DNA of 64,000 nucleotides from NCBI GenBank assembly GCA_016719605.1, contig JADJYW010000004.1, positions 310,001-374,000 of the forward strand. Reading direction: 5' to 3'. Made by a program: the position numbers and the translations under genes. Below the pieces are notes generated by a model. It was given only the letters and a program-made list of their open reading frames with translations. It searched no databases and was not told the DNA's origin. Positions 36,298 through 45,090 of the stretch are shown in pieces (positions within the stretch are counted from its first letter, which is position 1; each line of letters opens with the position of its first letter). Source of the stretch: Lewinellaceae bacterium. Its GTDB lineage: Bacteria > Bacteroidota > Bacteroidia > Chitinophagales > Saprospiraceae.

Positions 36298-37251
36298 ATG
36301 TTCCGTCCACTGATTCAGGCCTATCTGTCCCTCGCCGCCATCTGCATCATTTGGGGTACGACGTACACCGCCATCAAATTTGCCATCCGCGATTTTCCGC
36401 CCTACCTGCTGGTGGGACTTCGCCAAACGGCAGCGGGCTTGTTGCTTCTGGCGTGGGCGCTGGCGGCCGGCCGGGTGCGGTCTGCAGCGGTGCCGCCGGG
36501 CCTCTTGGCCGAAGGCCAACAGCCTGGTTCGGCGCTAACACGGCGTTATTTGTGGTTGCAGGCGCTTACCGGTTTGTGTACGATCACCGGCGGTAACGGG
36601 TTCATTACCTGGGGTATGCAACACGTCTCGTCGGGACTTGCAGCCGTCATCGGTTCGCTCACGCCGGTTATGGTGGTGTTGATCAACCTGGGCTGGAAAG
36701 GTACCGAGCGCATCAACGCGCCGACCGTCGGCGGGGTGCTGCTGGGCTTTGGCGGTCTGGGGCTTATCTTTCACCACGGCTGGGCTGATTTTCTGCATCG
36801 CGACTACCGGTTGGGTATCCTGGCTTGTTTCGGTTCCTGTTTCACCTGGTCGTTGGGTACCGTGATGGCCAAACGCTGGAACGATCCGCGGGTATCGCCG
36901 GTGCTGAACGCCGGCTTGCAAATCACCGCAGGCGGCCTGGGCGGTTTTGTACTCAGCCTGTTATTCGATCCCTCGTATGCGATACAGCACACCGGCCAGG
37001 GTTTGGCGGCGGTCATTTACCTCACCCTGATCGGGTCGGCGCTGGCGTTCAGTTTGTACATGTTTGCATTGCAACACCTGAGCGCCACCGTCTCGTCGCT
37101 ATACACCTACATCAACCCGATGGTGGCCATACTGCTGGGCTGGCTTTTTCTGGGCGAACATTTGAGCGCATGGGAATTTGCAGGCATGGGCATCACCATC
37201 TGCGGTGTGTGGCTGGTGAATCGGGGGTACCGGGCTGGGGTAGCACGCTGA
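36298..37251 (+). CDS. DMT superfamily (EamA) transporter
   Basis: 317 residues with ten predicted membrane helices in two EamA repeats. The first repeat contains AAICIIWGTTYTAIKFAI and LVGLRQTAAGLLLLAW; the second contains GSALAFSLYMFALQHLSATV, SLYTYINPMVAILLGWLFLG and MGITICGVWLVNRG. Members export amino acids, nucleosides or other metabolites; the substrate cannot be told from the sequence. Divergent from panC. The ATG at 36298 opens directly into the first helix; the longer frame from 36070 runs through the panC leader and is rejected. Confidence 0.88.
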   Translation: MFRPLIQAYLSLAAICIIWGTTYTAIKFAIRDFPPYLLVGLRQTAAGLLLLAWALAAGRVRSAAVPPGLLAEGQQPGSALTRRYLWLQALTGLCTITGGNGFITWGMQHVSSGLAAVIGSLTPVMVVLINLGWKGTERINAPTVGGVLLGFGGLGLIFHHGWADFLHRDYRLGILACFGSCFTWSLGTVMAKRWNDPRVSPVLNAGLQITAGGLGGFVLSLLFDPSYAIQHTGQGLAAVIYLTLIGSALAFSLYMFALQHLSATVSSLYTYINPMVAILLGWLFLGEHLSAWEFAGMGITICGVWLVNRGYRAGVAR

Positions 37252-37291
37252 GCAGATACATGCGGCTCAATTTGCCGGATCAACTAACGGT

Positions 37292-37389
37292 CTCCAGTAG
37301 TATTTCAGCGGGTTAAAACCCGCCAACGCTCCAGGGTAACAGTGTTGATTTTTCGCTCTCCAGTAGTATTTCAGCGGGTTAAAACCCGC
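37292..37389. repeat. Two 32-bp direct repeats, each with a hairpin
   Basis: Identical copies at 37292-37323 and 37358-37389 start CTCCAGTAGTATTTCAGCGG and contain the 7-bp hairpin GCGGGTT-AA-AACCCGC. They lie between the ends of the DMT transporter and S9 peptidase genes and may act as terminators. The first ten bases, CCAGTAGTAT, are shared with the right end of the miniature elements at 19376 and 57403. Confidence 0.85.
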
Positions 37390-37410
37390 TGGTACCTTTT
37401 GCCCTTTGCC

Positions 37411-40305
37411 TTACCCTCCCCCCACTTCCAGCCCCTGCCGTATGCCTTTCTCTATCGGCGGCACCCCCCGCTCCATCCACCTCGGCTCGGGCGCACCGAG
37501 CAGGTAGTGGTCGAAGAACTGCTGCATGCGCGTCTGGAAATCTATACGGTTTTGCAACTTGACCGGCCAGTGCGGCTCGTCGTTGTAGTTCAGCATCCAG
37601 GCGGGTTTGTTGAGCCGGCGCAGGCCGGAGAAGAGTTCGATACCCTGGTACCAGGGCACGGCGCCGTCTTTGTCGTTGTGCAGGATGAGCAGCGGGGTTT
37701 GCACCTTGTCCAAGGAAAACAGCGGCGAGTTTTCGAGGTAGCGCATCGGGTACTCCCACAGCGAACCGCCGATGCGGCTCTGCTGGTGTTCGTACTGGAA
37801 CTGTCGGATCAGGCCCGATTCCCAGCGCACGCCGCCGTAGGCCGAGGTCATATTGGCTACCGGTGCGCCCGCTTCCGCGCAGACAAACAGGTTGGTGCGC
37901 GTCACGATATACGCCGCCTGGTAGCCGCCCCACGAGTGCCCCTGCATCGCCACCCGTTTGGAATCCACAAAACCTTTGTCCAGCAGGGCGGTCACGCCGC
38001 TCATCACCGCGTCGTAGGCGCTTTCGCCGGGGTAGCCCGTGCGGTACGGGATGTCGGGCGCGAACACCAGATAGCCGCGGCTGGTGTACATGGTGAAATT
38101 GATGGTGGAGCGGTGCACGTCGGGCGCGCGGTGCAGGTGCAGGCCATCGGAGAGTTTTTCGTAAAAATTGACCAGCATCGGATACTGCTTTTTCGGGTCA
38201 AAACCGTCCGGTTTGATCAGTAGCCCCTCCAGTGTTTCGCCCGAAAGGGACGTCCAGCGCACCATTTCGATACTGCCCCAGCGGTACTCGGCTTGTTGCG
38301 GATTGGCGTTGGAAACCTGTCCCCCGCCGCCATACGATGGAGCCGTGTAATAGAGGTCGGGAAACGTGTGGTAGTTCTGGCGGGAGAAAACCACCGCTTC
38401 CGATTTTTCCGCTTTGATCGGGTTGCGGGTGTAGCTGTATGCGCCGCTGAGCCAGGGCGAGACGGTACCGGTTTTCAGGTCAAGCCAGGCGTAGCCTTCG
38501 TTTTTGGTGATCTCGTCGAAGTGGTGCAGCAGCAGGCGCGCGTCCGGCGCAATGGCGCGTTCATCCGGGTCGAGGCGGATGTAGCGGTAGGTGGTTTTGC
38601 TTTCGCGGCCGTTGGTCAGGCGCCGGGGCGCAACCTGGCCGGTCGGATCGGTTTTCCAGATATCGTAGCGGTCGTAGTGCAGCAGCGCGGCATCGTTTTC
38701 GAGCCAGCCGGCTATGCCGTACGGGTTCGGATAGTCGGGCACGTCGGTTTTTTCGTTAAAAAATGCCACTGTGCGGTTGTTGGTGAGCCGGGCGGTTTGA
38801 CTGCGGTGGGCATCCCAGGCAAACCAGGCGGTGTCCGGTTCGCTCCACCAGAGCGCGAAATTTGCCGAAGGCGACAAGCTGGGTATGCAGCGCAACCCCT
38901 CAACGATCCGGCGTTTTTCACCGGTGGCGAGGTCCACGGCATACACGTCGCGGGGGGCATCGCCTTCCCACTGGCGCAGGTGGGCATAAGGTTCCTCCGA
39001 GATGCCCAGCGCCAGGTTGGCGTCGCGTTGCTGCTGGAAACGCCATTCGGGCAGGTCGAGCGGGGCGACGATGTGGCGCCGAACGCCGTTCGGCTGTACG
39101 AGATGACACACCACGGGCGTGTACCGTTTTTTGTCAGCCTCCAGACGCTTGGCTTGCTCGGTGTAAAACCGGTTTTGCGTCCATGACCATACCTCCACTT
39201 GCACAATTTCTTCGGGCAGCAGGGTAGTGTCTTGCAGCGGCAGCGGCGGAGCAATGCCGAAATAAAGTTTGCTGCCATCTTCGCTGAACTCGGGTCGGGC
39301 GTGTTCGCTCAGGCCCCAGCGCTCCGGGTCGCGGGGCAGGAATGCGCTGCCCGTGTCGGCCAATACTTCGGCGGCAGGTTGGCTTTCCGACCAATAGTGC
39401 AACTGCCACGGGCGGATGCGCGCTTTGGTGGTGTCGGTATCAGCGAGAAACGCCGCCTGTCGGCCCCAGTCGTCGAGCGCCAGTTGGGAAAATTTACCTT
39501 TTTCGGCCTGAAACAGCGGTTTCAGCAGGCCCTGCCCGCAGTCGAACCGATATACCCCGGTGGCAAAGGTCGAGTCGCGTCCGGTACTGTGCAGCAGCAG
39601 AGCCGGCCCGCGTTTGGCAAAGCGGTAGTCCCGCACAAACGGCACGGTATCTTGCCGGCCGGTAGCCAAATTGCACAACACCAGACGGGAGCCGTTCTCC
39701 TTCGTATCTTCTTTTTTGGCCTTTTTGGCTTTTTCCTCCGGCGCCGGTTTGGCTGTTTTGGTGCTGTCGGACTCGACTTCTTTTTTGGGTTTTTCCTCCT
39801 TGGCAGGCTCCAGTTGGCAAGCCAGCCAGCCCGACCATTTCTCCGGCAGGGCGTAGCTGCGCACGTCCGGGAATTTTTGCAGCGCGCCGGTGGCCAGCGC
39901 ATACACGCCGAGGGAGTCTTTGGACAAATCTTCGTCTTTCACCTTGCGGCGGCGCTGCGCTTTGAGCGTGTCGAGGGCAGGTTTTATTTTAAAGACCAGA
40001 TGCCGGCCGTCGTAGGAAAACTTTGGGTCGGCAGCCCGGGCGAATGTGGTGGTTTGCGCGGTACGGGCATTCCACAGGCAAAGGGCATTGTCGCCCTCGG
40101 TGGTGGGTGTGAGCAGGTAGGCTACCCACTGACCGTCGGGTGTGATTTGCTGCCGCTCGATTTTGCGCCAGCGGTGTACGTCGGCGATTTCGAGCGCGCG
40201 TTTTTCCACGACCGGATCGGGTAGCGGGGCAGTGCGTTTTTTTGCCGGGCGTTGGGCGAAAAGCAGGACGGGGAGAAAGAGGAACAGGAAAGCGAATAGC
40301 CGCAT
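37411..40305 (-). CDS. S9 family prolyl oligopeptidase-type serine peptidase
   Basis: 964 residues, exported (signal peptide MRLFAFLFLFLPVLLFAQ). A long beta-propeller region is followed by the alpha/beta-hydrolase domain. The catalytic triad can be read: Ser791 in GHSWGGY, Asp880 in NDKDGAVPW and His912 in DEPHWPV. The oxyanion region MLVNFYEKLSDG and ALLDKGFVDSKRV are typical. A Lys/Glu-rich insertion of about 40 residues (KPKKEVESDSTKTAKPAPEE, near 168-205) looks disordered and is unusual in the propeller. Such enzymes cleave peptides in the periplasm. It is monocistronic, with a TAAGTTTG box 27 bp upstream. Confidence 0.92.
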   Translation of the reverse strand: MRLFAFLFLFLPVLLFAQRPAKKRTAPLPDPVVEKRALEIADVHRWRKIERQQITPDGQWVAYLLTPTTEGDNALCLWNARTAQTTTFARAADPKFSYDGRHLVFKIKPALDTLKAQRRRKVKDEDLSKDSLGVYALATGALQKFPDVRSYALPEKWSGWLACQLEPAKEEKPKKEVESDSTKTAKPAPEEKAKKAKKEDTKENGSRLVLCNLATGRQDTVPFVRDYRFAKRGPALLLHSTGRDSTFATGVYRFDCGQGLLKPLFQAEKGKFSQLALDDWGRQAAFLADTDTTKARIRPWQLHYWSESQPAAEVLADTGSAFLPRDPERWGLSEHARPEFSEDGSKLYFGIAPPLPLQDTTLLPEEIVQVEVWSWTQNRFYTEQAKRLEADKKRYTPVVCHLVQPNGVRRHIVAPLDLPEWRFQQQRDANLALGISEEPYAHLRQWEGDAPRDVYAVDLATGEKRRIVEGLRCIPSLSPSANFALWWSEPDTAWFAWDAHRSQTARLTNNRTVAFFNEKTDVPDYPNPYGIAGWLENDAALLHYDRYDIWKTDPTGQVAPRRLTNGRESKTTYRYIRLDPDERAIAPDARLLLHHFDEITKNEGYAWLDLKTGTVSPWLSGAYSYTRNPIKAEKSEAVVFSRQNYHTFPDLYYTAPSYGGGGQVSNANPQQAEYRWGSIEMVRWTSLSGETLEGLLIKPDGFDPKKQYPMLVNFYEKLSDGLHLHRAPDVHRSTINFTMYTSRGYLVFAPDIPYRTGYPGESAYDAVMSGVTALLDKGFVDSKRVAMQGHSWGGYQAAYIVTRTNLFVCAEAGAPVANMTSAYGGVRWESGLIRQFQYEHQQSRIGGSLWEYPMRYLENSPLFSLDKVQTPLLILHNDKDGAVPWYQGIELFSGLRRLNKPAWMLNYNDEPHWPVKLQNRIDFQTRMQQFFDHYLLGAPEPRWMERGVPPIEKGIRQGLEVGGG

Positions 40306-40332
40306 GATATGTGTTGTTTATGGGCAAAAGAC

Positions 40333-40340
40333 CAAACTTA
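40333..40340 (-). promoter_or_regulatory. -7 box of the S9 peptidase (TAAGTTTG)
   Basis: On the minus strand TAAGTTTG matches TAnnTTTG, 27 bp upstream of the ATG at 40305. Confidence 0.5.
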
Positions 40341-40368
40341 AAAAGGAATCGAGGGAGAGTTTTTTCCC

Positions 40369-40647
40369 GGGGGGGGGGGGGCGCCGCGGGGGGGGGGGGG
40401 GTCGAATTTTTGTGCGCTGAAATCACCGAAGATCCGGCCATGTTCTGTTCAAGGCCGAAACTTACCTCTGCTGTGGCGGCACAGGGAGGGGGGAGTTTCG
40501 ACACATGAAAATCAAATTCTGCGGCGCCGCCGGATGTCACCCCCCCCGGCGGCGGCCCCGCCGGCGCCCCGGCCCGCCCGGGGGGGGGGAACCCCGCTCA
40601 ATCCGTGCCCACCACCGCATACGCCGGAGGTTACAATGCCCCCCCCC
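40369..40647. other. Cluster of long poly-G/poly-C runs, probable low-quality sequence
   Basis: G13 at 40369-40381, G14 at 40388-40401, C8 at 40540-40547, G10 at 40580-40589 and C9 at 40639-40647, all within 280 bp and nowhere else in the window. The coding sequence of the following nuclease is unreadable across the same stretch. This fits a mis-assembled or mis-called segment better than biology. Confidence 0.8.
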
Positions 40648-42053
40648 TCCCCTTTTCCCCAAAAAGCCTTCAGGGAAATTCTGCTCGAGCTGCGGAACTT
40701 TGTCATACTTGATCAAGAGGGCCTTGGCAATAAAGCGCAAGAACGGGCCGGGGGCAACGATGAGGAACCTTTTCAACAGAAAACAAAAATGGAAGTACAA
40801 CCCCAACCTGGAGGATAAATTAGGACTGCCTGATCCTCAGCCATGCGCACATTGACCACACGGGCCGCGTGCCCAAGTTGGTTGCCGACGGCTTTCGGGG
40901 CAGCATTTATGCCACGCACGCCACCCGCGATTTGTGCTCGATCATGCTGACGGACTCGGCCAGGATACAGGAGTCCGACGCTTATCATAAAAACAAACAC
41001 AAGCAACCGGACGAACCGGAAAAGAAACCGCTCTATGTGGTGGAGGACGTGCGCAACGCGCTGGAGCGGTTTGCCAGTTACAACTACGAGCAGTGGTTCC
41101 AGGTACATCCTAAGGTGCGGGTACTCTTCCGCGATGCAGGCCACATCCTCGGCAGCGCGACGGTCGCCCTGGAAATCAAGGAAGGCGACCGTACCATCCG
41201 GTTTGGGTTTACGGGCGACATCGGGCGGCCGCACCGCCCGATCCTCGGCGATCCGCTGCCCATGCCCGAGGTGGATTACCTGATTTGCGAAAGCACTTAC
41301 GGCGACCGCGAGCACGAATCGGCGCCCGGCGAGGCCGAACACCTGTTCCGTGTCGTGCACCATACCTGTGTGGAAAAAAGAGGCAAACTGATTATTCCGG
41401 CATTTTCCGTGGGCCGTACCCAGGAGATCGTTTATATGCTTGACCAGTTGCACCACGCCGGCAAATTGCCTAAGGTACCCGTTTATGTGGACAGCCCGTT
41501 GGCCGTCAATGCCACAGAGGTGTTTCTCAATCACCCCGTGTGCTTCGACCACCAGTTGCACCAGTATATGCTGGAAAACGAAGACCCTTTCGGATTCAAC
41601 GGCTTGCACTACATCCGCTCAGTGGAGGCCAGCAAGGCGCTCAATACTTCCCACAACCCCTGCATCATCATCTCTGCTTCCGGCATGATGAACGCCGGGC
41701 GCGTCAAACACCACTTGTTCAACAACATGGAAAACCACCGCAATACCTTCCTGATGGTGGGCTATTGCACACCCAATACCCCCGGCGGACGCCTGCGCGA
41801 TGGGGCAAAGAGTTTGTATCTCTTTGGTCAAAACCGACAGGTGCTGGCCGACGTGGAAATCATGGACTCTTTCTCGGCTCACGGCGACCGCCACGAAATG
41901 CTCGATTTTTTGCGAAACCAGCAAAAATCCCTCAAAAAACTGTGGCTCGTGCACGGTACAATTGATCGCCAGGAAAAATGGCGCGAGTACCTGAATCAGA
42001 ACGGTTTCTCTAATGTGGAAATACCGGAACTGGGGCACGAGGAAGCGCTCTGA
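40505..42053 (+). pseudogene. MBL-fold/beta-CASP ribonuclease (RNA-specificity type), 5' end scrambled
   Basis: The start (MKIKFCGAAG, ATG 40505) matches the family, but from about 40535 to 40825 the frame is broken by several indels. Fragments such as FNRKQKWKYNPNLEDK reappear near 40770. From 40824 the metallo-beta-lactamase motif DCLILSHAHIDHTGR is readable, and an open frame continues to 42053: FRDAGHILGSATV, GFTGDIGRP, CESTYGDREHE, the beta-CASP part with IPAFSVGRTQEIVYML and ISASGMMNAGRVKHH, and the RMMBL-type C-terminus with SFSAHGDRHEML. Intact homologues are RNA endo/exonucleases of the CPSF73/RNase J group. An in-frame TAG at 40821 and the poly-G runs nearby suggest sequence error rather than gene decay. 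Confidence 0.75.
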
Positions 42054-42142
42054 ACGCCGGGCGATCCCGAAGCCGTCTGCTTATCAAGTTGTTAACCGCG
42101 CGGTTAGCCACCGGCCAACCACGCAAAGCCAACCGCTGTCCG

Positions 42143-42835
42143 ATGGAAATATCAAAATGGATCGTCAGCACCCGCAACAAACTCAAACTGGCATTCGCAC
42201 TCACGGGCGCGGTCACCCTGCTCCTGTTGGCAAAATGGGTGGAACAAGGCGAGGTGGAACGTATGGACAAATCCTTCCTGTCTATCTATGCGGACCGGCT
42301 CGTACCTGCGACCGCCATTTTTGATATCCGGGAAAACATGCATCGGAAACAGGTGGCCCTGGAGGGCATGTTGTACACCAAGGGCCACATTGACCTGTTG
42401 TCGGCTACGACCCTCGCTACTTGTAATACAGCGATTGACGGCCTGTTGGCCGACTACAAAAAAACCTATTTCCTGAAAAAGGAGGCCGATTATCTCGAAG
42501 CGTTTGAAACCGGCCTGCTCGCCTACAACCAGCGCGAAAAGCTGATCCTGAACCACCTGGTCCATGGAGATATTTGTTCGGCAACGCAAACCTATGAGCG
42601 CGAAGCCGTCCGGCATTTTGCAGAGACTACGCAAAAACTCACCGAACTCAACCACATTCAGTCAGAGATCGGCAAGGAGATGCTGGCCGGGTCGCAAAAA
42701 TCCATGGCCAGTTTCTTGTTGTTGTCCAGGCTGGAACTGGGTTTAATCGTGTTGTTCAGTGTGCTGGCGCACATCCTGATTTATGCCTCCAGAGCGGTCA
42801 TTCAGCGCAAGATTGAGACCTTCAACATGAACTAA
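42143..42835 (+). CDS. MCP four-helix-bundle sensor-like membrane protein without signalling domain
   Basis: 230 residues. A short cytoplasmic N-terminus, a membrane helix (about 14-30, KLAFALTGAVTLLLLAKW), a periplasmic helical region of about 170 residues resembling the 4HB ligand-binding bundle of chemoreceptors (SIYADRLVPATAIFDIRENM and KKEADYLEAFETGLLAYNQR), and a second membrane helix near 205-221 (LIVLFSVLAHILIYASRA). It ends 10-15 residues later. There is no HAMP or methyl-accepting domain, so on its own it cannot signal in the usual way. It is 89 bp downstream of the nuclease gene. Confidence 0.7.
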   Translation: MEISKWIVSTRNKLKLAFALTGAVTLLLLAKWVEQGEVERMDKSFLSIYADRLVPATAIFDIRENMHRKQVALEGMLYTKGHIDLLSATTLATCNTAIDGLLADYKKTYFLKKEADYLEAFETGLLAYNQREKLILNHLVHGDICSATQTYEREAVRHFAETTQKLTELNHIQSEIGKEMLAGSQKSMASFLLLSRLELGLIVLFSVLAHILIYASRAVIQRKIETFNMN

Positions 42836-42866
42836 TGGCGCGGACGAGTACTCCCGCCCGCGCCAT
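42834..42866. terminator. Bidirectional terminator hairpin
   Basis: Nine-bp arms ATGGCGCGG (42835-42843) and CCGCGCCAT (42858-42866) lie between the convergent sensor-like gene and the DUF3467 gene, overlapping the former's stop codon. Confidence 0.55.
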
Positions 42867-42880
42867 CAGGTCAACTATTT

Positions 42881-43198
42881 TTACGCCTGCGCCGGTGGCG
42901 TATTGAAATTCATCGGCGGCAGCTGCGGGTGTTCCGGCTCCTCAATTTTCCCAAACTGCATTTCGTACTTGTTGAGGTTGTCCTTCAGCGCATACAGCAA
43001 TCGCTTGGCATGTTGCGGCGTGAGGATGACGCGCGATTTCACTTTGGCCTTGGGCACATTGGGCATGAGGCGGATGAAGTCCACGACAAACTCGGAGTTC
43101 GAGTGCGAAATGATGGCCAGGTTGGAGTACACCCCTTCGGCAGTCTCTTCCGAAATTTCGATATTGATGGCCGGCTGTTGATTCGTATTTTCTGCCAT
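42881..43198 (-). CDS. DUF3467 domain-containing protein
   Basis: 105 residues, cytoplasmic and acidic. The DUF3467 signature is clear: NIEISEETAEGVYSNLAIIS, SEFVVDFIRLMPNVPKAKVK and SRVILTPQHAKRLLYALKDN, with a Pro-rich tail. It is a small beta-sandwich-like family seen across bacteria and archaea without a settled function. It is transcribed alone, with a full-match -7 box 49 bp upstream, divergent from fumarylacetoacetase. Confidence 0.9.
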   Translation of the reverse strand: MAENTNQQPAINIEISEETAEGVYSNLAIISHSNSEFVVDFIRLMPNVPKAKVKSRVILTPQHAKRLLYALKDNLNKYEMQFGKIEEPEHPQLPPMNFNTPPAQA

Positions 43199-43247
43199 GT
43201 TGTAGGTTGTTGTTTGCTAAATAATTTGTGTTTAAAATTCAGGTGCG

Positions 43248-43255
43248 CAAAGGTA
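43248..43255 (-). promoter_or_regulatory. -7 box of the DUF3467 gene (TACCTTTG)
   Basis: On the minus strand TACCTTTG lies 49 bp upstream of the start at 43198, in the 126-bp region shared with divergent fumarylacetoacetase. Confidence 0.5.
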
Positions 43256-43324
43256 CGGCAAAAAACGCTCCGGGTTTTGCAAGGATATAACCGGCAGAAC
43301 AAGAGGAATTGCGATTTTTGCCGC

Positions 43325-44548
43325 ATGAAAACATGGTTATCTGTTCCCGCTGATTCTGATTTTTCCATCCAAAACCTGCCATTCGGGGTTTTTGACGCCG
43401 GCAATGGGCAGCCCCGCGCCGGTATTGCCATTGGCAACCATATCGTCAACCTCGCCGCCGCCGCCGAAAGCGGCCTCTTCGGCAAACGGCGTTTTTTCAA
43501 AAAACTGTTCGAGCAGCCTGTCCTGAACGACTTCATCGCGCTCGGCAAACCGGTCACCAACCGGGTGCGCCGCAAGGTGCAGGAATGGCTTTGTCTGCCC
43601 CAAACGCCCGAGAATGCCGAAGCAATCCTCGTCGAGCGCGGCGCTGTGCGCATGCTGCTGCCGGTTCGCATTGGCGACTACACTGATTTTTATAGCAGTA
43701 TCGAGCACGCGACCAACGTGGGCAAGATGTTCCGCCCTGATAACCCCCTGCTGCCCAACTGGCGCTGGCTGCCCGTGGGCTACCACGGCCGCTCGTCCAG
43801 CATCGTGGTGGACGGCACGCCTATACGCCGCCCGCACGGACAAATACTGCCCAAAGGCGAAGAAATACCCGTTTTTTCGTCCTCCCGGCAAGTGGATTTT
43901 GAACTGGAAATGGCATTCGTCATCGGCAAGGAAAATCCGCTGGGACAGCCCGTGCCCGTAGAAAAAGCGGAGGAGTACATCTTCGGTCTGGTGTTGTTCA
44001 ACGACTGGAGCGCCCGCGATATTCAGCGCTGGGAGTACGTCCCGCTCGGGCCGTTTCTGGGTAAGAATTTCGGCTCCTCCATGTCGCCCTGGATTGTGCC
44101 GCTCGAAGCGCTCAAGCCTTTCCGGGTCAAAGGCCCCAAGCAAAATCCTGCCCCGATGGATTACCTCCGCACCACGGGCGCCCGCAACTGCGACATTGAA
44201 CTGGAAGTCGCTATTCAGCCGGAAAACGGCTCCGAAACGGTTGTCTGCCGGTCCAATACCCGCTACCTGTACTGGTCCATGGCGCAGCAACTGGCCCACC
44301 ACACCGTCAATGGTTGCAACCTGCGCGTGGGCGACCTCCTGGCATCCGGTACCATCAGCGGCCCCACGCCGGATAGTTTTGGCTCCCTGCTGGAACTCTC
44401 CTGGGGCGGCCAAAAACCACTGACCCTCCGCGACGGCTCTATCCGCACGTTTTTGCTGGACGGAGACTCCGTGGTCATCCGCGGCTGGGCGAACCAAGAC
44501 GGACTCCGCGTCGGGTTCGGTGCGGTGCGGGGGAAGGTGGAGCCGTAA
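43325..44548 (+). CDS. fahA: Fumarylacetoacetase
   Basis: 407 residues, near the 420-residue norm. It splits fumarylacetoacetate to fumarate and acetoacetate, the last step of tyrosine breakdown. An N-terminal SH3-like domain (about 1-110) contains FGVFDAGNGQPRAGIAIG. The catalytic FAH domain has YTDFYSSIEHATNVGKMFRP (metal Asp and catalytic His), LPVGYHGRSSSIV, DFELEMAFVIG, LFNDWSARDIQRWEY and GNFGSSMSPW-like GKNFGSSMSPW. The other tyrosine-degradation genes are not in the window. ATG 43325 is preceded by GATTTTTG, a near -7 box with a very short leader. Confidence 0.94.
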   Translation: MKTWLSVPADSDFSIQNLPFGVFDAGNGQPRAGIAIGNHIVNLAAAAESGLFGKRRFFKKLFEQPVLNDFIALGKPVTNRVRRKVQEWLCLPQTPENAEAILVERGAVRMLLPVRIGDYTDFYSSIEHATNVGKMFRPDNPLLPNWRWLPVGYHGRSSSIVVDGTPIRRPHGQILPKGEEIPVFSSSRQVDFELEMAFVIGKENPLGQPVPVEKAEEYIFGLVLFNDWSARDIQRWEYVPLGPFLGKNFGSSMSPWIVPLEALKPFRVKGPKQNPAPMDYLRTTGARNCDIELEVAIQPENGSETVVCRSNTRYLYWSMAQQLAHHTVNGCNLRVGDLLASGTISGPTPDSFGSLLELSWGGQKPLTLRDGSIRTFLLDGDSVVIRGWANQDGLRVGFGAVRGKVEP

Positions 44549-44553
44549 AAAAC

Positions 44554-44593
44554 AACAAGTGTGGCAAACCTCGCAAGGCCTGCCACACTTGTT
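44554..44593. terminator. Bidirectional terminator hairpin
   Basis: Thirteen-bp perfect arms, AACAAGTGTGGCA (44554-44566) and TGCCACACTTGTT (44581-44593), lie just after fahA and before the end of the convergent small gene. An inner CCT...AGG extends the stem. Confidence 0.75.
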
Positions 44594-44618
44594 ATTCCAA
44601 TATGCGGATCGGTTAAGC

Positions 44619-44975
44619 CTATTTGACGGCCTCCTTCAGGTTTCCAACCGAAAAAGCGGAGGTAGCGTCCTTGCGGTAGTCGCGAACAAAACCAAAAGAC
44701 AGGTCCGACGGAACGGCATCTGATTTGGCGGAACCTTTGAACCCGTCTTTGCAGTCCACCTCGAAAGCCAGTTCGGTCAGGCGCCCGTCGGCATCAAAAG
44801 CAATATGGGTGTATTCCAGCGTGATATTCATGGACGACAATTCCTCTCGGATGTTCATCAGATCCGTTTTGGTGTGGTTATGCACGAAGTACGTCTCGAT
44901 TTTGGGAACGCGCTGTGCACTCAGGGTTGTCAGGCTCAAGCAGATGAATGCGAGCAGAAAAAGTAATTTTTGCAT
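44619..44975 (-). CDS. Small secreted hypothetical protein
   Basis: 118 residues. Signal peptide MQKLLFLLAFICLSLTTLSA, then a compact mixed alpha/beta domain: FVHNHTKTDLMNIREELSSM, ITLEYTHIAFDADGRLTELA, FEVDCKDGFKGSAKSD, SFGFVRDY. This pattern (a short helix starting from DL..I, then strands with LTELAFEV) resembles domains found after BlaR1-like peptidases in Bacteroidota, but I cannot name the family. It is expected in the periplasm. Its upstream -7 box at 45043 supports independent transcription. Confidence 0.6.
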   Translation of the reverse strand: MQKLLFLLAFICLSLTTLSAQRVPKIETYFVHNHTKTDLMNIREELSSMNITLEYTHIAFDADGRLTELAFEVDCKDGFKGSAKSDAVPSDLSFGFVRDYRKDATSAFSVGNLKEAVK

Positions 44976-45042
44976 AAACCAGAATTGTATGTTTTAGTGA
45001 TGGTGTGCATGCCCGGCAGTCGAAGTAGCGTCGCAAGGCCCA

Positions 45043-45050
45043 CAAAAGTA
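45043..45050 (-). promoter_or_regulatory. -7 box (TACTTTTG) of the small secreted protein gene
   Basis: On the minus strand TACTTTTG matches TAnnTTTG, 67 bp upstream of the start at 44975. Confidence 0.5.
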
Positions 45051-45090
45051 GGGCAACCGACCGAAACCCCCAACCACTTGCTTCCGTCTC

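Noticed and set aside
40369..40401. Poly-G tracts as a phase-variation switch upstream of the nuclease
   Set aside because: Several runs plus multiple indels in conserved coding sequence fit sequence error better than a single contingency tract.
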